Below are positions 44,688-53,329 of a stretch of DNA of 64,000 bases, one piece after another. Position 1 is the first letter of the stretch, and every line of letters begins with the position of its first letter. The notes beneath the pieces were generated by a model, which saw only the letters and a list, made by a program, of their open reading frames with translations, was not told where the DNA came from and ran no database searches. This DNA is from Alphaproteobacteria bacterium. Lineage in GTDB: Bacteria > Pseudomonadota > Alphaproteobacteria > Micavibrionales > Micavibrionaceae. Position numbers and translations under genes: made by a program. The DNA lies in contig RZZS01000003.1 of NCBI GenBank assembly GCA_009929775.1, positions 19,017 to 83,016 on the forward strand, in the 5' to 3' direction.

Positions 44688-44910
44688 CGGTTCTCCTGTA
44701 TTGCCAAACCGGCAGTATTCTTGTTTTTTTCAAGCGTTGAATGGGTAAACTCTTGACATATCCGCGTTTTTATAGAGCATCCAGCCCCGCCTTGTCCAAT
44801 GATTAATCGTAAGCTATTGAATTGGATGTGGATAATATCGCGGTTCGCCCATCTTTTTTTTGTTGCGTTGCGTTCGCGTTTATGAATAACTCATTGCCTC
44901 AAAAGGGTAC

Positions 44911-44939
44911 TTGCTTGGTACGCTATTCCATACTAAAAT
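44911..44939 (+). promoter_or_regulatory. Candidate sigma-70 promoter of the Rrf2 gene cluster
   Basis: The boxes are TTGCTT (44911-44916) and TAAAAT (44934-44939), 17 bp apart. Transcription would begin about 44946, some 27 bp before the chosen start of the Rrf2-like gene. I see no clear IscR box over it. Confidence 0.6.
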
Positions 44940-44972
44940 GTAAATGTGCATGCACGCGAGGCTGTTCCGGAA

Positions 44973-45422
44973 ATGCAGGATGAAGTCAAATTGACGACGC
45001 GAGGCCGTTATGCCGTCATGGCAATGGTCGAGCTTTCAGCCAACGGCTTTGAAAAGCCGATGCCTCTCTCGGAAATTGCCGGGCGCAGCAACATTTCGCT
45101 GTCGTACCTTGAGCAGCTTATTGCGGCCCTCCGCCGCAACGGCCTTGTCGTCAGCCACAGGGGGCCTGGGGGCGGATACCTGCTCGCGAAAATGCCCGAC
45201 CAGATACCCGTAGCGGATATTCTCAAAGCCGCCGAAGACTGCGTTCCGGCAAAGCGTCAGACGAGCAATTCCTCCACGATCAACGACCAGACCCGGGAAC
45301 TCTTCAAACATATCGGAGAGATTCTTCACGTCTGCCTGTCCAAAGTCTCCCTCGCCGACGTTCTCGACCGACGCCTTCACGCCAATCCGCATATGATGAA
45401 ACTGTTTGACTCGCTGGGCTAG
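44973..45422 (+). CDS. Rrf2-family regulator, IscR-like but without the cluster cysteines
   Basis: This 149-aa protein has the Rrf2 winged-helix domain: LTTRGRYAVMAMVELSANG, LSEIAGRSNISLSYLEQLIAAL and LVVSHRGPGGGYLLAK. It heads a desulfurase-ferredoxin-mnmA cluster, as IscR does. However, the three-Cys [2Fe-2S] site of IscR is absent: only C90 and C121 are present, and the region between reads VPAKRQTSNSSTINDQ. It may therefore bind DNA without sensing iron-sulfur status. The start at 44973 gives the family N-terminus; an in-frame ATG at 44946 would be nearly leaderless given the promoter. Confidence 0.88.
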   Translation: MQDEVKLTTRGRYAVMAMVELSANGFEKPMPLSEIAGRSNISLSYLEQLIAALRRNGLVVSHRGPGGGYLLAKMPDQIPVADILKAAEDCVPAKRQTSNSSTINDQTRELFKHIGEILHVCLSKVSLADVLDRRLHANPHMMKLFDSLG

Positions 45423-45441
45423 CGCCCTTTCAATTGCGCGC

Positions 45442-46566
45442 ATGAACAACCGCGTCTACCTCGACTACAACGCGACGGCCCCCGCGCACCCGGACGTCAT
45501 TCGCCTGACCGCGGAGCTTATGGCCGCGCCCGGCAACGCCTCATCCGTCCACGCGGCGGGGCGCGAGGCCCGCAAACACATTGAGTCCGCCCGCTCGAAA
45601 GTCGCGGCGCTGGCCGGATGCCGGGAAACGCAAATCGTCTTCAACAGCGGCGCGACGGAGGGAAACAATACGGTCCTGAGCGCGTTCCGAGGCCGGCGGA
45701 TTCTTGTCTCCGCGCTCGAACACCCGTCGGTTCTCGAGCCGGCGGGCGAGGCGGAAAACATTCCGGTCACAAAAGACGGACTCGTCGACATCGCCGCCTT
45801 GCGGGACATGCTCGCCCGGGATCCGTCCCCCGCGCTCGTCTGCGTGATGATGGTCAACAACGAAACCGGCGTCGTCCAGCCGATCGACGAGATCGCGCCG
45901 CTTGTAAAGCAATCCGGCGCCCTTCTGCTTGTCGACGCCGTGCAGGCGGCGGGGCGGATTCCGATCGAGATGAACCGGCGCGGCGTCGACTTCCTGACCT
46001 TGTCCGCGCACAAGATCGGCGGCCCGCAAGGCGTCGGGGCGCTGATCGCGGGCCCGTGCGCGCAAGCCCCGGTCCTGCTGCGCGGCGGCGGACAGGAGCG
46101 GCGCTTCCGGGCCGGGACGGAGAACGTCGCCGGAATCGCGGGCTTTGGCGTCGCGGCGGAGCTCTCGCTTTCGGAAATGGCATCCTTCGGCGCGCTTGCG
46201 ACCTTGCGCGATGCGTTGGAGCAGCGCCTTTCCTCCTCCATCCCGGAACTCGTCATCCTTGGCCGGAACGCCCCGCGGGTGCCGAACACCACCCTGATGG
46301 CCCTGCCGGGCGTCGCCTCCAAAACCATGCTCATCAACCTCGACCTCGAGGGAATCGCGGTCAGCAACGGCTCGGCCTGCTCGAGCGGTAAAGTGTTCGC
46401 GAGCCACGTCACCCGCGCGATGGGCGCACCGGACGAAATCGCGGGATCGGCGCTGCGCGTATCGGCGGGACGGGATACAAAGCCGGAGGATACGGCGCGC
46501 TTCGCCGAGATATTCGAGCGCCTTTATGCACGCGTGAAAGAGAAGGTTGTCAGGGTAGAGTGGTGA
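45442..46566 (+). CDS. Cysteine desulfurase (NifS/IscS group)
   Basis: This 374-aa PLP enzyme takes sulfur from cysteine as a persulfide. The PLP lysine is K191 in SAHKIGGPQGVG, and the catalytic Cys is C313 in VSNGSACSSGKV. N-terminal VYLDYNATAPAHPDVI and HPSVLEPAGEAE are family features. The SACSSG loop is that of the IscS/NifS class I group. The start at 45442 (MNNRVYLDYN) is used because the longer reading overlaps the Rrf2-like gene. It likely feeds sulfur to the ferredoxin assembly and to MnmA downstream. Confidence 0.94.
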   Translation: MNNRVYLDYNATAPAHPDVIRLTAELMAAPGNASSVHAAGREARKHIESARSKVAALAGCRETQIVFNSGATEGNNTVLSAFRGRRILVSALEHPSVLEPAGEAENIPVTKDGLVDIAALRDMLARDPSPALVCVMMVNNETGVVQPIDEIAPLVKQSGALLLVDAVQAAGRIPIEMNRRGVDFLTLSAHKIGGPQGVGALIAGPCAQAPVLLRGGGQERRFRAGTENVAGIAGFGVAAELSLSEMASFGALATLRDALEQRLSSSIPELVILGRNAPRVPNTTLMALPGVASKTMLINLDLEGIAVSNGSACSSGKVFASHVTRAMGAPDEIAGSALRVSAGRDTKPEDTARFAEIFERLYARVKEKVVRVEW

Positions 46567-46610
46567 ATGGTAAACATCTTGTCACAATGAAACGTACTGC
46601 GGAACCCCCG

Positions 46611-46952
46611 ATGCCGAAAATCACCTTCATCCGCAAATCCGGCGAAAGCCTGGAAATCAACGCGCCGGTCGGCCTCTCCGTCATGGAAGTCGCCCAGAAG
46701 CACGATATCGCCGAAATCGAGGGAGCGTGCGGCGGCAGCCTCGCCTGCGCGACCTGCCACGTCTACGTCCACCCCGACTGGTGGGACAAATGTTTGCCGG
46801 ACGGCGAAGACGCGGTCAGCGAAGAGGAAGAAGACATGCTCGACCTCGCCTTCGACCTGCGCAAGCAATCGCGTCTCTCGTGCCAGATCATCATGAGCGA
46901 GGAACTCGACGGACTCGTCGTGGCGTTGCCGGGGGCGAAGGTGGATTGGTGA
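46611..46952 (+). CDS. fdx: [2Fe-2S] ferredoxin
   Basis: This 113-aa ferredoxin has the cluster cysteines in EGACGGSLACATCHVYV (C-x5-C-x2-C) and a distant fourth in RLSCQIIM. It is of the adrenodoxin/Isc type, with the acidic EEEEDMLDLA helix that docks to partners. The start is the ATG at 46611 (MPKITFIRKSG); upstream ATGs give unrelated residues. It follows the desulfurase by 44 bp and probably supplies electrons for cluster assembly. Confidence 0.93.
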   Translation: MPKITFIRKSGESLEINAPVGLSVMEVAQKHDIAEIEGACGGSLACATCHVYVHPDWWDKCLPDGEDAVSEEEEDMLDLAFDLRKQSRLSCQIIMSEELDGLVVALPGAKVDW

Positions 46953-47363
46953 CCGGGCGTTGCCGCAACGTCTTCAGCAATTCCAGACCGCGCCCGTTTC
47001 ACCGGAAGTTTTTGACCACAGAGTAACTGTGTTTCGAGTCAGGCGTAAGATAGCTCCCGAGGCTGATTTCCGACCACAGCGAACGCAGCGATCATGGCGG
47101 GTGTGGAGATCCGGTCGTCTGTTCTGAAGAAAGGATCGACGTCGTGGTCGCTGTGATCGCCGTGGCTAATTTTTCACTACAAGGCGGGCTTCATCGGAGA
47201 GAGTGCCGGGGGCAAAGGGGACACAAGAATTCGCTGCGCGAATTGTTATGTCCCCGGCGGTGAGGACGCTTGTACGAATTTCGCTCGGGAAAGCCGATCA
47301 GGAACGGACGCAACGCCTTACGGAAACTTGCGTTTTCCTGTCGCTGTCCGTATAGTCCCAGCC
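46953..47363. other. 411-bp gap before mnmA with repeat fragments
   Basis: No gene is supported. About 47008-47180 holds pieces of a CACAG-type repeat (GACCACAGAGTAACTGTG, CGACCACAGCGAACGCAGCG, and GTGATCGCCGTGGCTAATTTTT) like those between pflB and pflA. A GGGGACACAAGAATTC palindrome follows at 47217-47255. The mnmA promoter must lie within the last 100 bp but is not evident. Confidence 0.5.
47217..47255. repeat. GGGGACACAAGAATTC palindrome upstream of mnmA
   Basis: A palindrome of 39 bp has outer arms GGGGACA / TGTCCCC and inner arms GAATTCGC / GCGAATT. Mismatched bases (CAA against GTTA) separate the two. The ends match the mutL repeats. Confidence 0.85.
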
Positions 47364-48503
47364 ATGAATTCGCTCGGCTTTGACAAGGATCCCAAAGACA
47401 CCCGCGTCGTCGTCGCCATGTCCGGCGGCGTCGACAGTTCCGTTGCGGCCGCCCTTTTGCACGAGGAAGGGTACGAGGTGATCGGCGTCACGCTCCAGCT
47501 TTACGACTACGGCGAGGCACTGCGCAAGAAGGGCGCGTGCTGCGCGGGGCAGGACATTTACGACGCGCGCCGCGTGGCGGAAGAGCGCGGTTTCCCGCAT
47601 TACGTGCTGGATTACGAAAGCAATTTTCGTGAAAGCGTCATCGAGGATTTCGTCGAAACGTACCTTGCGGGAGAAACACCAATCCCCTGTGTGCGCTGTA
47701 ATCAAACGGTGAAGTTCCGCGATCTTCTGGACGTCGCGCGCGACCTCGGTGCCGACTGCATGGCGACCGGCCATTACGTCCGGCGCACCGTGAGCGAACA
47801 CGGCGAGGCGGAATTACGCCGTGCGGTCGACGACACCAAGGACCAGACCTATTTCCTGTTTGCCACGACACATGAACAGCTTGATTTCCTGCGTTTTCCG
47901 CTCGGCGGCTGGACCAAGGACGTGACGCGCGTCCACGCGCAGCGCCTCGGCCTTGTCACGGCGATCAAGCCGGACAGTCAGGACATCTGCTTCGTGCCGA
48001 ACGGCGATTACGCCAGCGTCGTCAAATCCATGCGGCCCGGGAGCGAACAGCCCGGCGAGATCGTCCATGTCGACGGCCGCGTACTGGGGCGGCATAACGG
48101 CATCGTTCACTACACGATCGGCCAGCGCAAGGGCCTCGGCATCGGCGGCGGCCATTCCGAAAACAACGAGCCGTTTTACGTCGTGCGCATCGACACCGCG
48201 CGAAACGAGGTCGTCGTCGGCCCGAAGGAAGCGCTCGCCAAAAACATTCTGAATCTGAAAGACTGCAACTGGCTATCCCGGAGATTCGGAAACTCGGAGA
48301 TTCGGACAACCGTCAAGTTCCGCTCGATGATGAAACCGGTCCCGGCGCGGGTTTCGGCGGGCGAAACAGATAAAACCGCCACCGTCACACTGGAAACCCC
48401 GCAATACGGCATCTCCCCGGGACAGGCGGCTGTCTGTTACGACGGCGACCGGGTCATCGGCGGCGGATGGATTGAGGGAACCGGAATCTCCGGCGTCTTA
48501 TAA
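47364..48503 (+). CDS. mnmA: tRNA-specific 2-thiouridylase MnmA
   Basis: This 379-aa enzyme makes 2-thiouridine at position 34 of Glu/Gln/Lys tRNAs. The PP-loop is [18 protein letters not shown]. The catalytic Cys is C109 in [14 protein letters not shown] and the persulfide Cys is C209 in [11 protein letters not shown]. The start at 47364 (MNSLGF) is the first ATG in a sensible place. Residues about 306-315 come from a repeated CGGAGATTCGGA unit, and the last codons lie in one arm of another such hairpin. The sulfur source is probably the nearby desulfurase. Confidence 0.95.
   Translation: MNSLGFDKDPKDTRVVVAMSGGVDSSVAAALLHEEGYEVIGVTLQLYDYGEALRKKGACCAGQDIYDARRVAEERGFPHYVLDYESNFRESVIEDFVETYLAGETPIPCVRCNQTVKFRDLLDVARDLGADCMATGHYVRRTVSEHGEAELRRAVDDTKDQTYFLFATTHEQLDFLRFPLGGWTKDVTRVHAQRLGLVTAIKPDSQDICFVPNGDYASVVKSMRPGSEQPGEIVHVDGRVLGRHNGIVHYTIGQRKGLGIGGGHSENNEPFYVVRIDTARNEVVVGPKEALAKNILNLKDCNWLSRRFGNSEIRTTVKFRSMMKPVPARVSAGETDKTATVTLETPQYGISPGQAAVCYDGDRVIGGGWIEGTGISGVL
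48279..48306. repeat. CGGAGATTCGGA direct repeat inside mnmA
   Basis: Two identical 12-bp units (48279-48290 and 48295-48306) are separated by four bases. The same CGGAGATTC core returns at 48506-48514 just after the gene. The segment encodes part of [14 protein letters not shown]. Confidence 0.8.
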
Positions 48504-48516
48504 ATCGGAGATTCCG
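48482..48516. repeat. CGGAATCTCCG hairpin across the mnmA stop codon
   Basis: Perfect 11-bp arms CGGAATCTCCG and CGGAGATTCCG enclose the mnmA stop codon in a 13-nt loop. The motif continues as CGGAATCCGGGGATTCG to 48540, almost reaching the end of the convergent chemoreceptor gene. There is no T tract, so terminator activity is uncertain. Confidence 0.85.
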
Positions 48517-48542
48517 AACTTCGGAATCCGGGGATTCGAACC

Positions 48543-49859
48543 TCACGCAATCTTCTTCAGTTCATCCATAAACACGTTCATCTTGCCGAGCAGAACGCGA
48601 ACTTTTTCAGTCGATTGTTGTGACAGTTCGCCTGTCACCGACAGGACCTTGTCGGCAGCCTGCGAGACATGGTCGATGCTCTCGCTGATGCCCTGCACGT
48701 TGCACACAACGCCATCCGTCGACGTATAGGCGCGGTCGGCGTTCTGGGCGATCTCCCGGGAGGCTGCGCTCTGTTCTTCGATCGCGGCAGCGACAACGGT
48801 CGCCGACTCGTTGATTTCGTCGATGATCTTAGCGATGCCCTCGAAGACTTCGGCGGCGCTGTCGGTCGCCTGCTGGATAGCGGCGACCTGGGCGACGATA
48901 TCCTCGGTCGCGCGCGCCGTCTCGGCAGAGAGATCCTTGACTTCGGAAGCTACGACCGTAAAGCCCTTGCCCGCCTCGCCCGCGCGCGCCGCTTCAATGG
49001 TCGCGTTCAACGCCAGAAGGTTCGTCTGCTTGGCGATTTCCTCGATCATTTTGATGACTTCGCTAATCGTCCTCGTGTAGCCGACGAGTTCGGAAACCGT
49101 CTGGCTCGCGGAGGCTGTCTGCTCCTTCGCGCGGGCGGCAATCTGCGAGGTGCGGGTTATCTGTTCGCTGATCTCGCGGATCGAACTGGACATTTCTTCC
49201 GCAGCCGCCGAAATGCTCTGGGCGTTGCCCGACGTTTCGCGCGTTGCATCCAGCGCTGTCTCGGCACCCCGGCGCGAGGAGGCGACCGTGCTCTCCATCG
49301 TCCGTGCCATTTCCTCGAGCGTGCCAACCGTCGCGTTAATTTCCCGAACCACTTCATTGAGATTGCTGTTAAAATCATTGGCAACCTCCAGAAACCCGCC
49401 CATCTTGATGCCCACGTTTTTCGTGGCGCGATTGATGATCTGGCTGCCACTCAGGAGCGAACCGTGCATGCCGTCATGGACGATGCGGCGGAAATACTGG
49501 TTGCGCGAGACATATTCCATCGAGGCGGTCGCTTCGCGGACAAACGCATCCATATGATCGGTCATTTCATTGATCGACCAGAGCATTTCTCCGATTTCTC
49601 CGCTTTCGTCAATCGCAGTGACGCGGGTCTCAAAATCGCCTTTCGCAAGCTGCCTGCAGACACGGGTTGCGTATTGCACCTTCCTGCGGACCCGAAGCGC
49701 GGACAAGAATCCGCCAGCCGCCGCAAGTGCGGCAACCGCGCAGAAGAGTAGAGCCAGTTGCCCCTGCCCGCTCGCGAAGGCTGCCGCGGTGAAGACGACG
49801 AAAGCGAAGGCCGCGGCGTCAAGAATTATCGTTGCTGAGAGCGAAGATAAGCTCTTCAT
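48543..49859 (-). CDS. Methyl-accepting chemotaxis protein, partner of a PAS protein
   Basis: This 438-aa receptor has two hydrophobic segments near the N-terminus (about 8-28 and 33-57), so almost no periplasmic domain. A HAMP-like stretch ([19 protein letters not shown]) and a signalling coiled coil follow, with the tip [38 protein letters not shown]. The structure is that of the membrane and signalling part of Aer receptors. The start ATG at 49859 has an AAGGAAA site and overlaps the upstream PAS gene by 41 bp, which ties the two together. Confidence 0.92.
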   Translation of the reverse strand: MKSLSSLSATIILDAAAFAFVVFTAAAFASGQGQLALLFCAVAALAAAGGFLSALRVRRKVQYATRVCRQLAKGDFETRVTAIDESGEIGEMLWSINEMTDHMDAFVREATASMEYVSRNQYFRRIVHDGMHGSLLSGSQIINRATKNVGIKMGGFLEVANDFNSNLNEVVREINATVGTLEEMARTMESTVASSRRGAETALDATRETSGNAQSISAAAEEMSSSIREISEQITRTSQIAARAKEQTASASQTVSELVGYTRTISEVIKMIEEIAKQTNLLALNATIEAARAGEAGKGFTVVASEVKDLSAETARATEDIVAQVAAIQQATDSAAEVFEGIAKIIDEINESATVVAAAIEEQSAASREIAQNADRAYTSTDGVVCNVQGISESIDHVSQAADKVLSVTGELSQQSTEKVRVLLGKMNVFMDELKKIA

Positions 49860-50364
49860 AGCTTGTTTCCTTTTCCTCAAGCATTTTCAGTAGCATCGCA
49901 TGGCTGCTTTGCATCCCGTCCTTGCGGTTTCCGTGTTTTGCCTCCTCGGCCAGAAGCGAGCGGTAGAGAGGCGAGATGACCTCGTCGATCACCGTCCGGT
50001 TTGGAATGCGCCGGTTCGAATGATAACCGTTGATCTGGCCCGCAGCATCGAAAGACGGCGTTACGTGCGCGAACACCCAGTAATGGTCCCCGTTCCTCGC
50101 CCTGTTGACGACATAGGCGAATATTTCTCGCCCGTCCATCACCGTATCCCAGAGCAGCTTGAAAACGCATCGCGGCATGTCCGGGTGGCGGATAACGCTG
50201 TGCGGCTGACCCAGAAGCTCTTTCTCCTGATAGCCCGCGATATCGAGGAAAACGCGGTTGGCGTAGGTGACGCGGCCCTTGAGGTCGGTCTTGCTCACAA
50301 GAAACTGTTCGGCAGGGAAGAAACGCTCGACCCCGGTCAGATGAATTTTGGAATTACCGGCCAT
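49819..50364 (-). CDS. Aer-like PAS-domain protein
   Basis: This 181-aa soluble protein has one PAS domain (about 20-125) of the Aer kind: [39 protein letters not shown] and [17 protein letters not shown]. In Aer this domain binds FAD and reports redox state. The C-terminal part has [21 protein letters not shown] and a short helix. The gene starts at 50364 (GGAGGG site) and runs 41 bp into the chemoreceptor gene. The two products together look like a split aerotaxis receptor. Confidence 0.9.
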   Translation of the reverse strand: MAGNSKIHLTGVERFFPAEQFLVSKTDLKGRVTYANRVFLDIAGYQEKELLGQPHSVIRHPDMPRCVFKLLWDTVMDGREIFAYVVNRARNGDHYWVFAHVTPSFDAAGQINGYHSNRRIPNRTVIDEVISPLYRSLLAEEAKHGNRKDGMQSSHAMLLKMLEEKETSYEELIFALSNDNS

Positions 50365-50501
50365 TTGATCCCTCCGGCAAGGCTGTGAAGATGGATCGCT
50401 TCTGTGGACATAAAGTCCAGCGAAGCGCAATCCTACCAGAGAATGCCCCGTAACAACATACGGGAATATGCCGGACCCGCATTTTTTCAGAGTGCGGAGA
50501 C

Positions 50502-50531
50502 TTGACAAGACCGCCGTCTTTGCGCGATATA
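50502..50531 (+). promoter_or_regulatory. Candidate promoter of tRNA-Met
   Basis: TTGACA at 50502-50507 and GATATA at 50526-50531 are 18 bp apart, about 25 bp before the tRNA. The strong -35 box is typical for stable RNA genes. Confidence 0.6.
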
Positions 50532-50555
50532 GCTCTTCAAAGGTCCGACCGGTAT

Positions 50556-50631
50556 GGCTGAGTAGCTCAGTCGGTAGAGCAGGGGAATCATAATCCCTGT
50601 GTCGGGGGTTCAAGTCCCTCCTCAGCCACCA
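50556..50631 (+). tRNA. tRNA-Met (anticodon CAU), elongator type
   Basis: The 76-nt sequence folds as a cloverleaf: acceptor GGCTGAG/CTCAGCC, D-arm with AGCTCAGTCGGTAGAGC, anticodon stem GGGGA/TCCCT with loop ATCATAA (anticodon CAT), T-arm GGGGGTTCAAGTCCCTC, and a genome-encoded CCA. The paired first base argues against initiator tRNA, and the body is not like the lysidine-modified tRNA-Ile. It stands alone, not in an rRNA operon. Confidence 0.95.
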
Positions 50632-50916
50632 TTTACCGCAGTTGCGCGCGTTGCGTTTTCCCGAGCCGTGTGTCGTCCGGAGCTCCGCAAGGAGCGCAGA
50701 CGGGTCGGCTCCGACAGTTTCGTCATGATTGCCCGGGTTTCGAACCTAACAGGACTTGCCGACGGATTGGCGTTGGAGGCGAACTGGATGTTGACGACGA
50801 ACTAATCCGACCAGTTATCAAGCAACGGCGTCCCTTCGCTTAAGAGGGCGTTCAAGGGAATCACGGCTATTCCCGCGTCGAGTGCGTTTTCGTCAGTATA
50901 TCCAGCAACCTTTTGG

Positions 50917-52161
50917 CTACCCTTTAAACCGCACCAGCGCGTGCTTCTTTTTGCTCGTCGAAACTTTCACGACCCCGTCGGCGTTCGCCTGGTCCGGTGT
51001 GATCATATAGGCCGGGTCGGATATCGCATTGCTATTCACGCGGGCGCCGCCCTGCTGGATGATGCGTCGCGCTTCGCCCTTGGAGGCGGTGAGACCGAGC
51101 GCGCAGGCGATGTCCACAAAGGTCGTTTCTCCCTCTATCTCGGTAGTCGGCAAATCGCCGCCGATGCCGCCCTGTTCGAAGACCTTGCGGGCCGTGTCTT
51201 CGGCGTCTCTGGCGGCCTGGTCGCCATGGCAGAGCCTGGTCGCCTCGAACGCCAGAATCTTCTTCGCCTCGTTGATTTCCTGCCCTTTCAGCGCCTCCAG
51301 CTTCTCGATCTCCTCTACAGGCAGCACCGTAAAGCGGCGCAGCAGCGTGCCGACGAGAGCGTCGTCGCTGTTGCGCCACCACTGGTAATAATCGTAGGGC
51401 GAGAGCATGTCGGCGTTGAGCCAGACGGCCCCGTTTTCCGTCTTGCCCATCTTTTTGCCGTCGGGCGTCGTGAGCAGCGGGGCGGTCAGGACGAAAAGCT
51501 GTCTCTGATCGACCTTGTGCGTCAGGTCGACGCCGTTGATCATGTTGCCCCACTGGTCCGATCCGCCCATTTGCAGGATCGTGCCAAAGCGGCGGCTGAG
51601 TTCGAGGAAGTCGTAACCCTGCATGACCATGTAGTTGAATTCCAGCAGGGAAAGCGGGCTTTCGCGCTCAAGTCGCGTTTTGACCGAGTCGAACGAGAGC
51701 ATCCGGTTCACCGTAAAGTGTCGCCCGTAATCACGCAGGAAATCGAGATATTTCAGTTCCGCAAGCCAGTCGTTGTTGTTAACCGTCAGCGCGTCCGAAG
51801 GACCGTCACCGTATGTCAGGAACTGGGTGAAGCAGGTCTTGCGGATATGCTCCATATTTTCTTCGATGGTGGCGTCATCAAGAAGTTTTCTTTGTTCGTC
51901 CTTGAAGGAGGGATCACCAATTTTCGACGTGCCGCCGCCCATCAACGTAATCGGCTTGTGCCCGCACTGCTGAAACCAGTAGAGCATCATGATGCCGGTC
52001 AGGTTGCCGACATGCAGGCTTTGCGCGGTTGCGTCGAACCCGATATAAGCGCTCTGCGGACCTTCCGCGAGCTTTGCATCAAGGCCTTCAAAATCGCTGC
52101 ACTGGTGGATAAAACCGCGCGCCGCGAGAACGTTCAGAAAATCGGACTTGTACGTGGTCAT
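50917..52161 (-). CDS. tyrS: Tyrosyl-tRNA synthetase
   Basis: This 414-aa class I enzyme charges tRNA-Tyr. The HIGH-type motif is [11 protein letters not shown], and the KMSKS-type motif is [34 protein letters not shown] and [27 protein letters not shown] surround the amino-acid pocket. A C-terminal S4 RNA-binding domain ends the protein ([16 protein letters not shown]). It has its own divergent promoter region with anmK, 53 bp between the two starts. Confidence 0.96.
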   Translation of the reverse strand: MTTYKSDFLNVLAARGFIHQCSDFEGLDAKLAEGPQSAYIGFDATAQSLHVGNLTGIMMLYWFQQCGHKPITLMGGGTSKIGDPSFKDEQRKLLDDATIEENMEHIRKTCFTQFLTYGDGPSDALTVNNNDWLAELKYLDFLRDYGRHFTVNRMLSFDSVKTRLERESPLSLLEFNYMVMQGYDFLELSRRFGTILQMGGSDQWGNMINGVDLTHKVDQRQLFVLTAPLLTTPDGKKMGKTENGAVWLNADMLSPYDYYQWWRNSDDALVGTLLRRFTVLPVEEIEKLEALKGQEINEAKKILAFEATRLCHGDQAARDAEDTARKVFEQGGIGGDLPTTEIEGETTFVDIACALGLTASKGEARRIIQQGGARVNSNAISDPAYMITPDQANADGVVKVSTSKKKHALVRFKG

Positions 52162-52214
52162 CGGTTTCGTTTACCGCTATGAATAAGGAACGACCATACA
52201 ATAGAGAATTACCA

Positions 52215-53318
52215 ATGAATGACAAGCATCTCTATACGGCGGTGGGCCTGATGTCCGGAACGTCCCTCGACGGGATCGATGCCGCCCTGATTCAAACTGA
52301 CGGCGAAGCGCTCGTTGTGCCGATCAGCTTTGCCACCTTGCCATTTGACCCCGACCTGCAAGCTAGCCTGCGGGAGCATTTGGGTGCACGGGAGGATGGA
52401 AGCGGCGGCATTGCTCGCGCCGAAAAGGAACTGACGCTTGCCCAGGCGGATGCCGTGCGCGAGGTGCTTGGCGGAACCGGATTTTCACTTGCGCAGGTCG
52501 ACATTGTCGGGTTTCACGGCCAAACGCTCTCTCACGACCCGGATAACGGTTTTACCTGGCAGATTGGTGACGGCGCGCTGATGGCGCAGGAACTTGGCGT
52601 CGATGTCGTCAACGATTTCCGCACGAACGATGTGCGCCACGGCGGGCAGGGCGCGCCCTTTCTGCCGCTCTATCATCGTGCGCGCATGATGTCCTCGAAC
52701 GTTGAACGACCGGTCGCGATCCTCAATATCGGCGGTGTTGCCAATATCACGTGGATCGGCGACGGCAGTCCGGACGACATCGTTGCGTTCGATACCGGGC
52801 CGGGTAACGCCTTGATTGACGATTTCGTTCGCGCCCGCCGGGGTATGCGGTTCGACCGGGACGGAAAGCTGGCGAAACAAGGCAGCCTTAACCAGGATTT
52901 TTTGATGGAGTGGCTGCGTCATCCCTATTTCGGAAAGAAGCCGCCAAAGTCGCTCGACCGGAATGATTTTCATCCCGGCGCTCTCGCCGCCTTGGCCGAC
53001 GAGGACGGCGCGGCGACCCTGACCGCCTTCACGGTCTATGCCGTCGAGAAGGCGTTTTCCCATCTCCCTGCAATGCCGAAGAGCCTTTATGTGACGGGCG
53101 GCGGACGGCGGAATCCGGAGATCATGGAGGGACTGCGTGCTGTGCTGCGTACGCCGGTCGCTCCGGTGGAGGATCTGGGCTGGAACGGCGATGCGCTGGA
53201 AGCCGAGGGTTTTGCCTATCTGGCGGTCCGGAGCCTGAAGGGATTGTCCCTGAGCCTCCCGGCGACAACGGGCGTAAGGGAGCCGGTGAGCGGAGGCATC
53301 CTCCACAGGGGACGCTGA
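52215..53318 (+). CDS. anmK: Anhydro-N-acetylmuramic acid kinase
   Basis: This 367-aa enzyme phosphorylates anhydro-MurNAc released in cell-wall recycling. Motifs are AVGLMSGTSLDGIDAALIQ, VGFHGQTLSHDP, DFRTNDVRHGGQGAPFLPLY, ILNIGGVANITWI, FDTGPGNALIDDFV and YVTGGGRRNPEI. The start at 52215 (MNDKHLYTAVGLMSG) matches the family N-terminus; an ATG twelve codons earlier is possible but adds non-conserved residues. A tsaC/sua5 gene follows 11 bp downstream, so these two are likely cotranscribed. Confidence 0.95.
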   Translation: MNDKHLYTAVGLMSGTSLDGIDAALIQTDGEALVVPISFATLPFDPDLQASLREHLGAREDGSGGIARAEKELTLAQADAVREVLGGTGFSLAQVDIVGFHGQTLSHDPDNGFTWQIGDGALMAQELGVDVVNDFRTNDVRHGGQGAPFLPLYHRARMMSSNVERPVAILNIGGVANITWIGDGSPDDIVAFDTGPGNALIDDFVRARRGMRFDRDGKLAKQGSLNQDFLMEWLRHPYFGKKPPKSLDRNDFHPGALAALADEDGAATLTAFTVYAVEKAFSHLPAMPKSLYVTGGGRRNPEIMEGLRAVLRTPVAPVEDLGWNGDALEAEGFAYLAVRSLKGLSLSLPATTGVREPVSGGILHRGR

Positions 53319-53329
53319 ACAAAAGAACG

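Noticed and set aside
44740-44800. TTGACATATCC ... TATAGA as a promoter
   Set aside because: The spacing between TTGACA and any -10-like box is too short (about 12 bp); the pair at 44911-44939 is better placed.
50632-50916. Short gene between tRNA-Met and tyrS
   Set aside because: The only open reading overlaps the tRNA and lacks a ribosome site; the gap appears to be non-coding.
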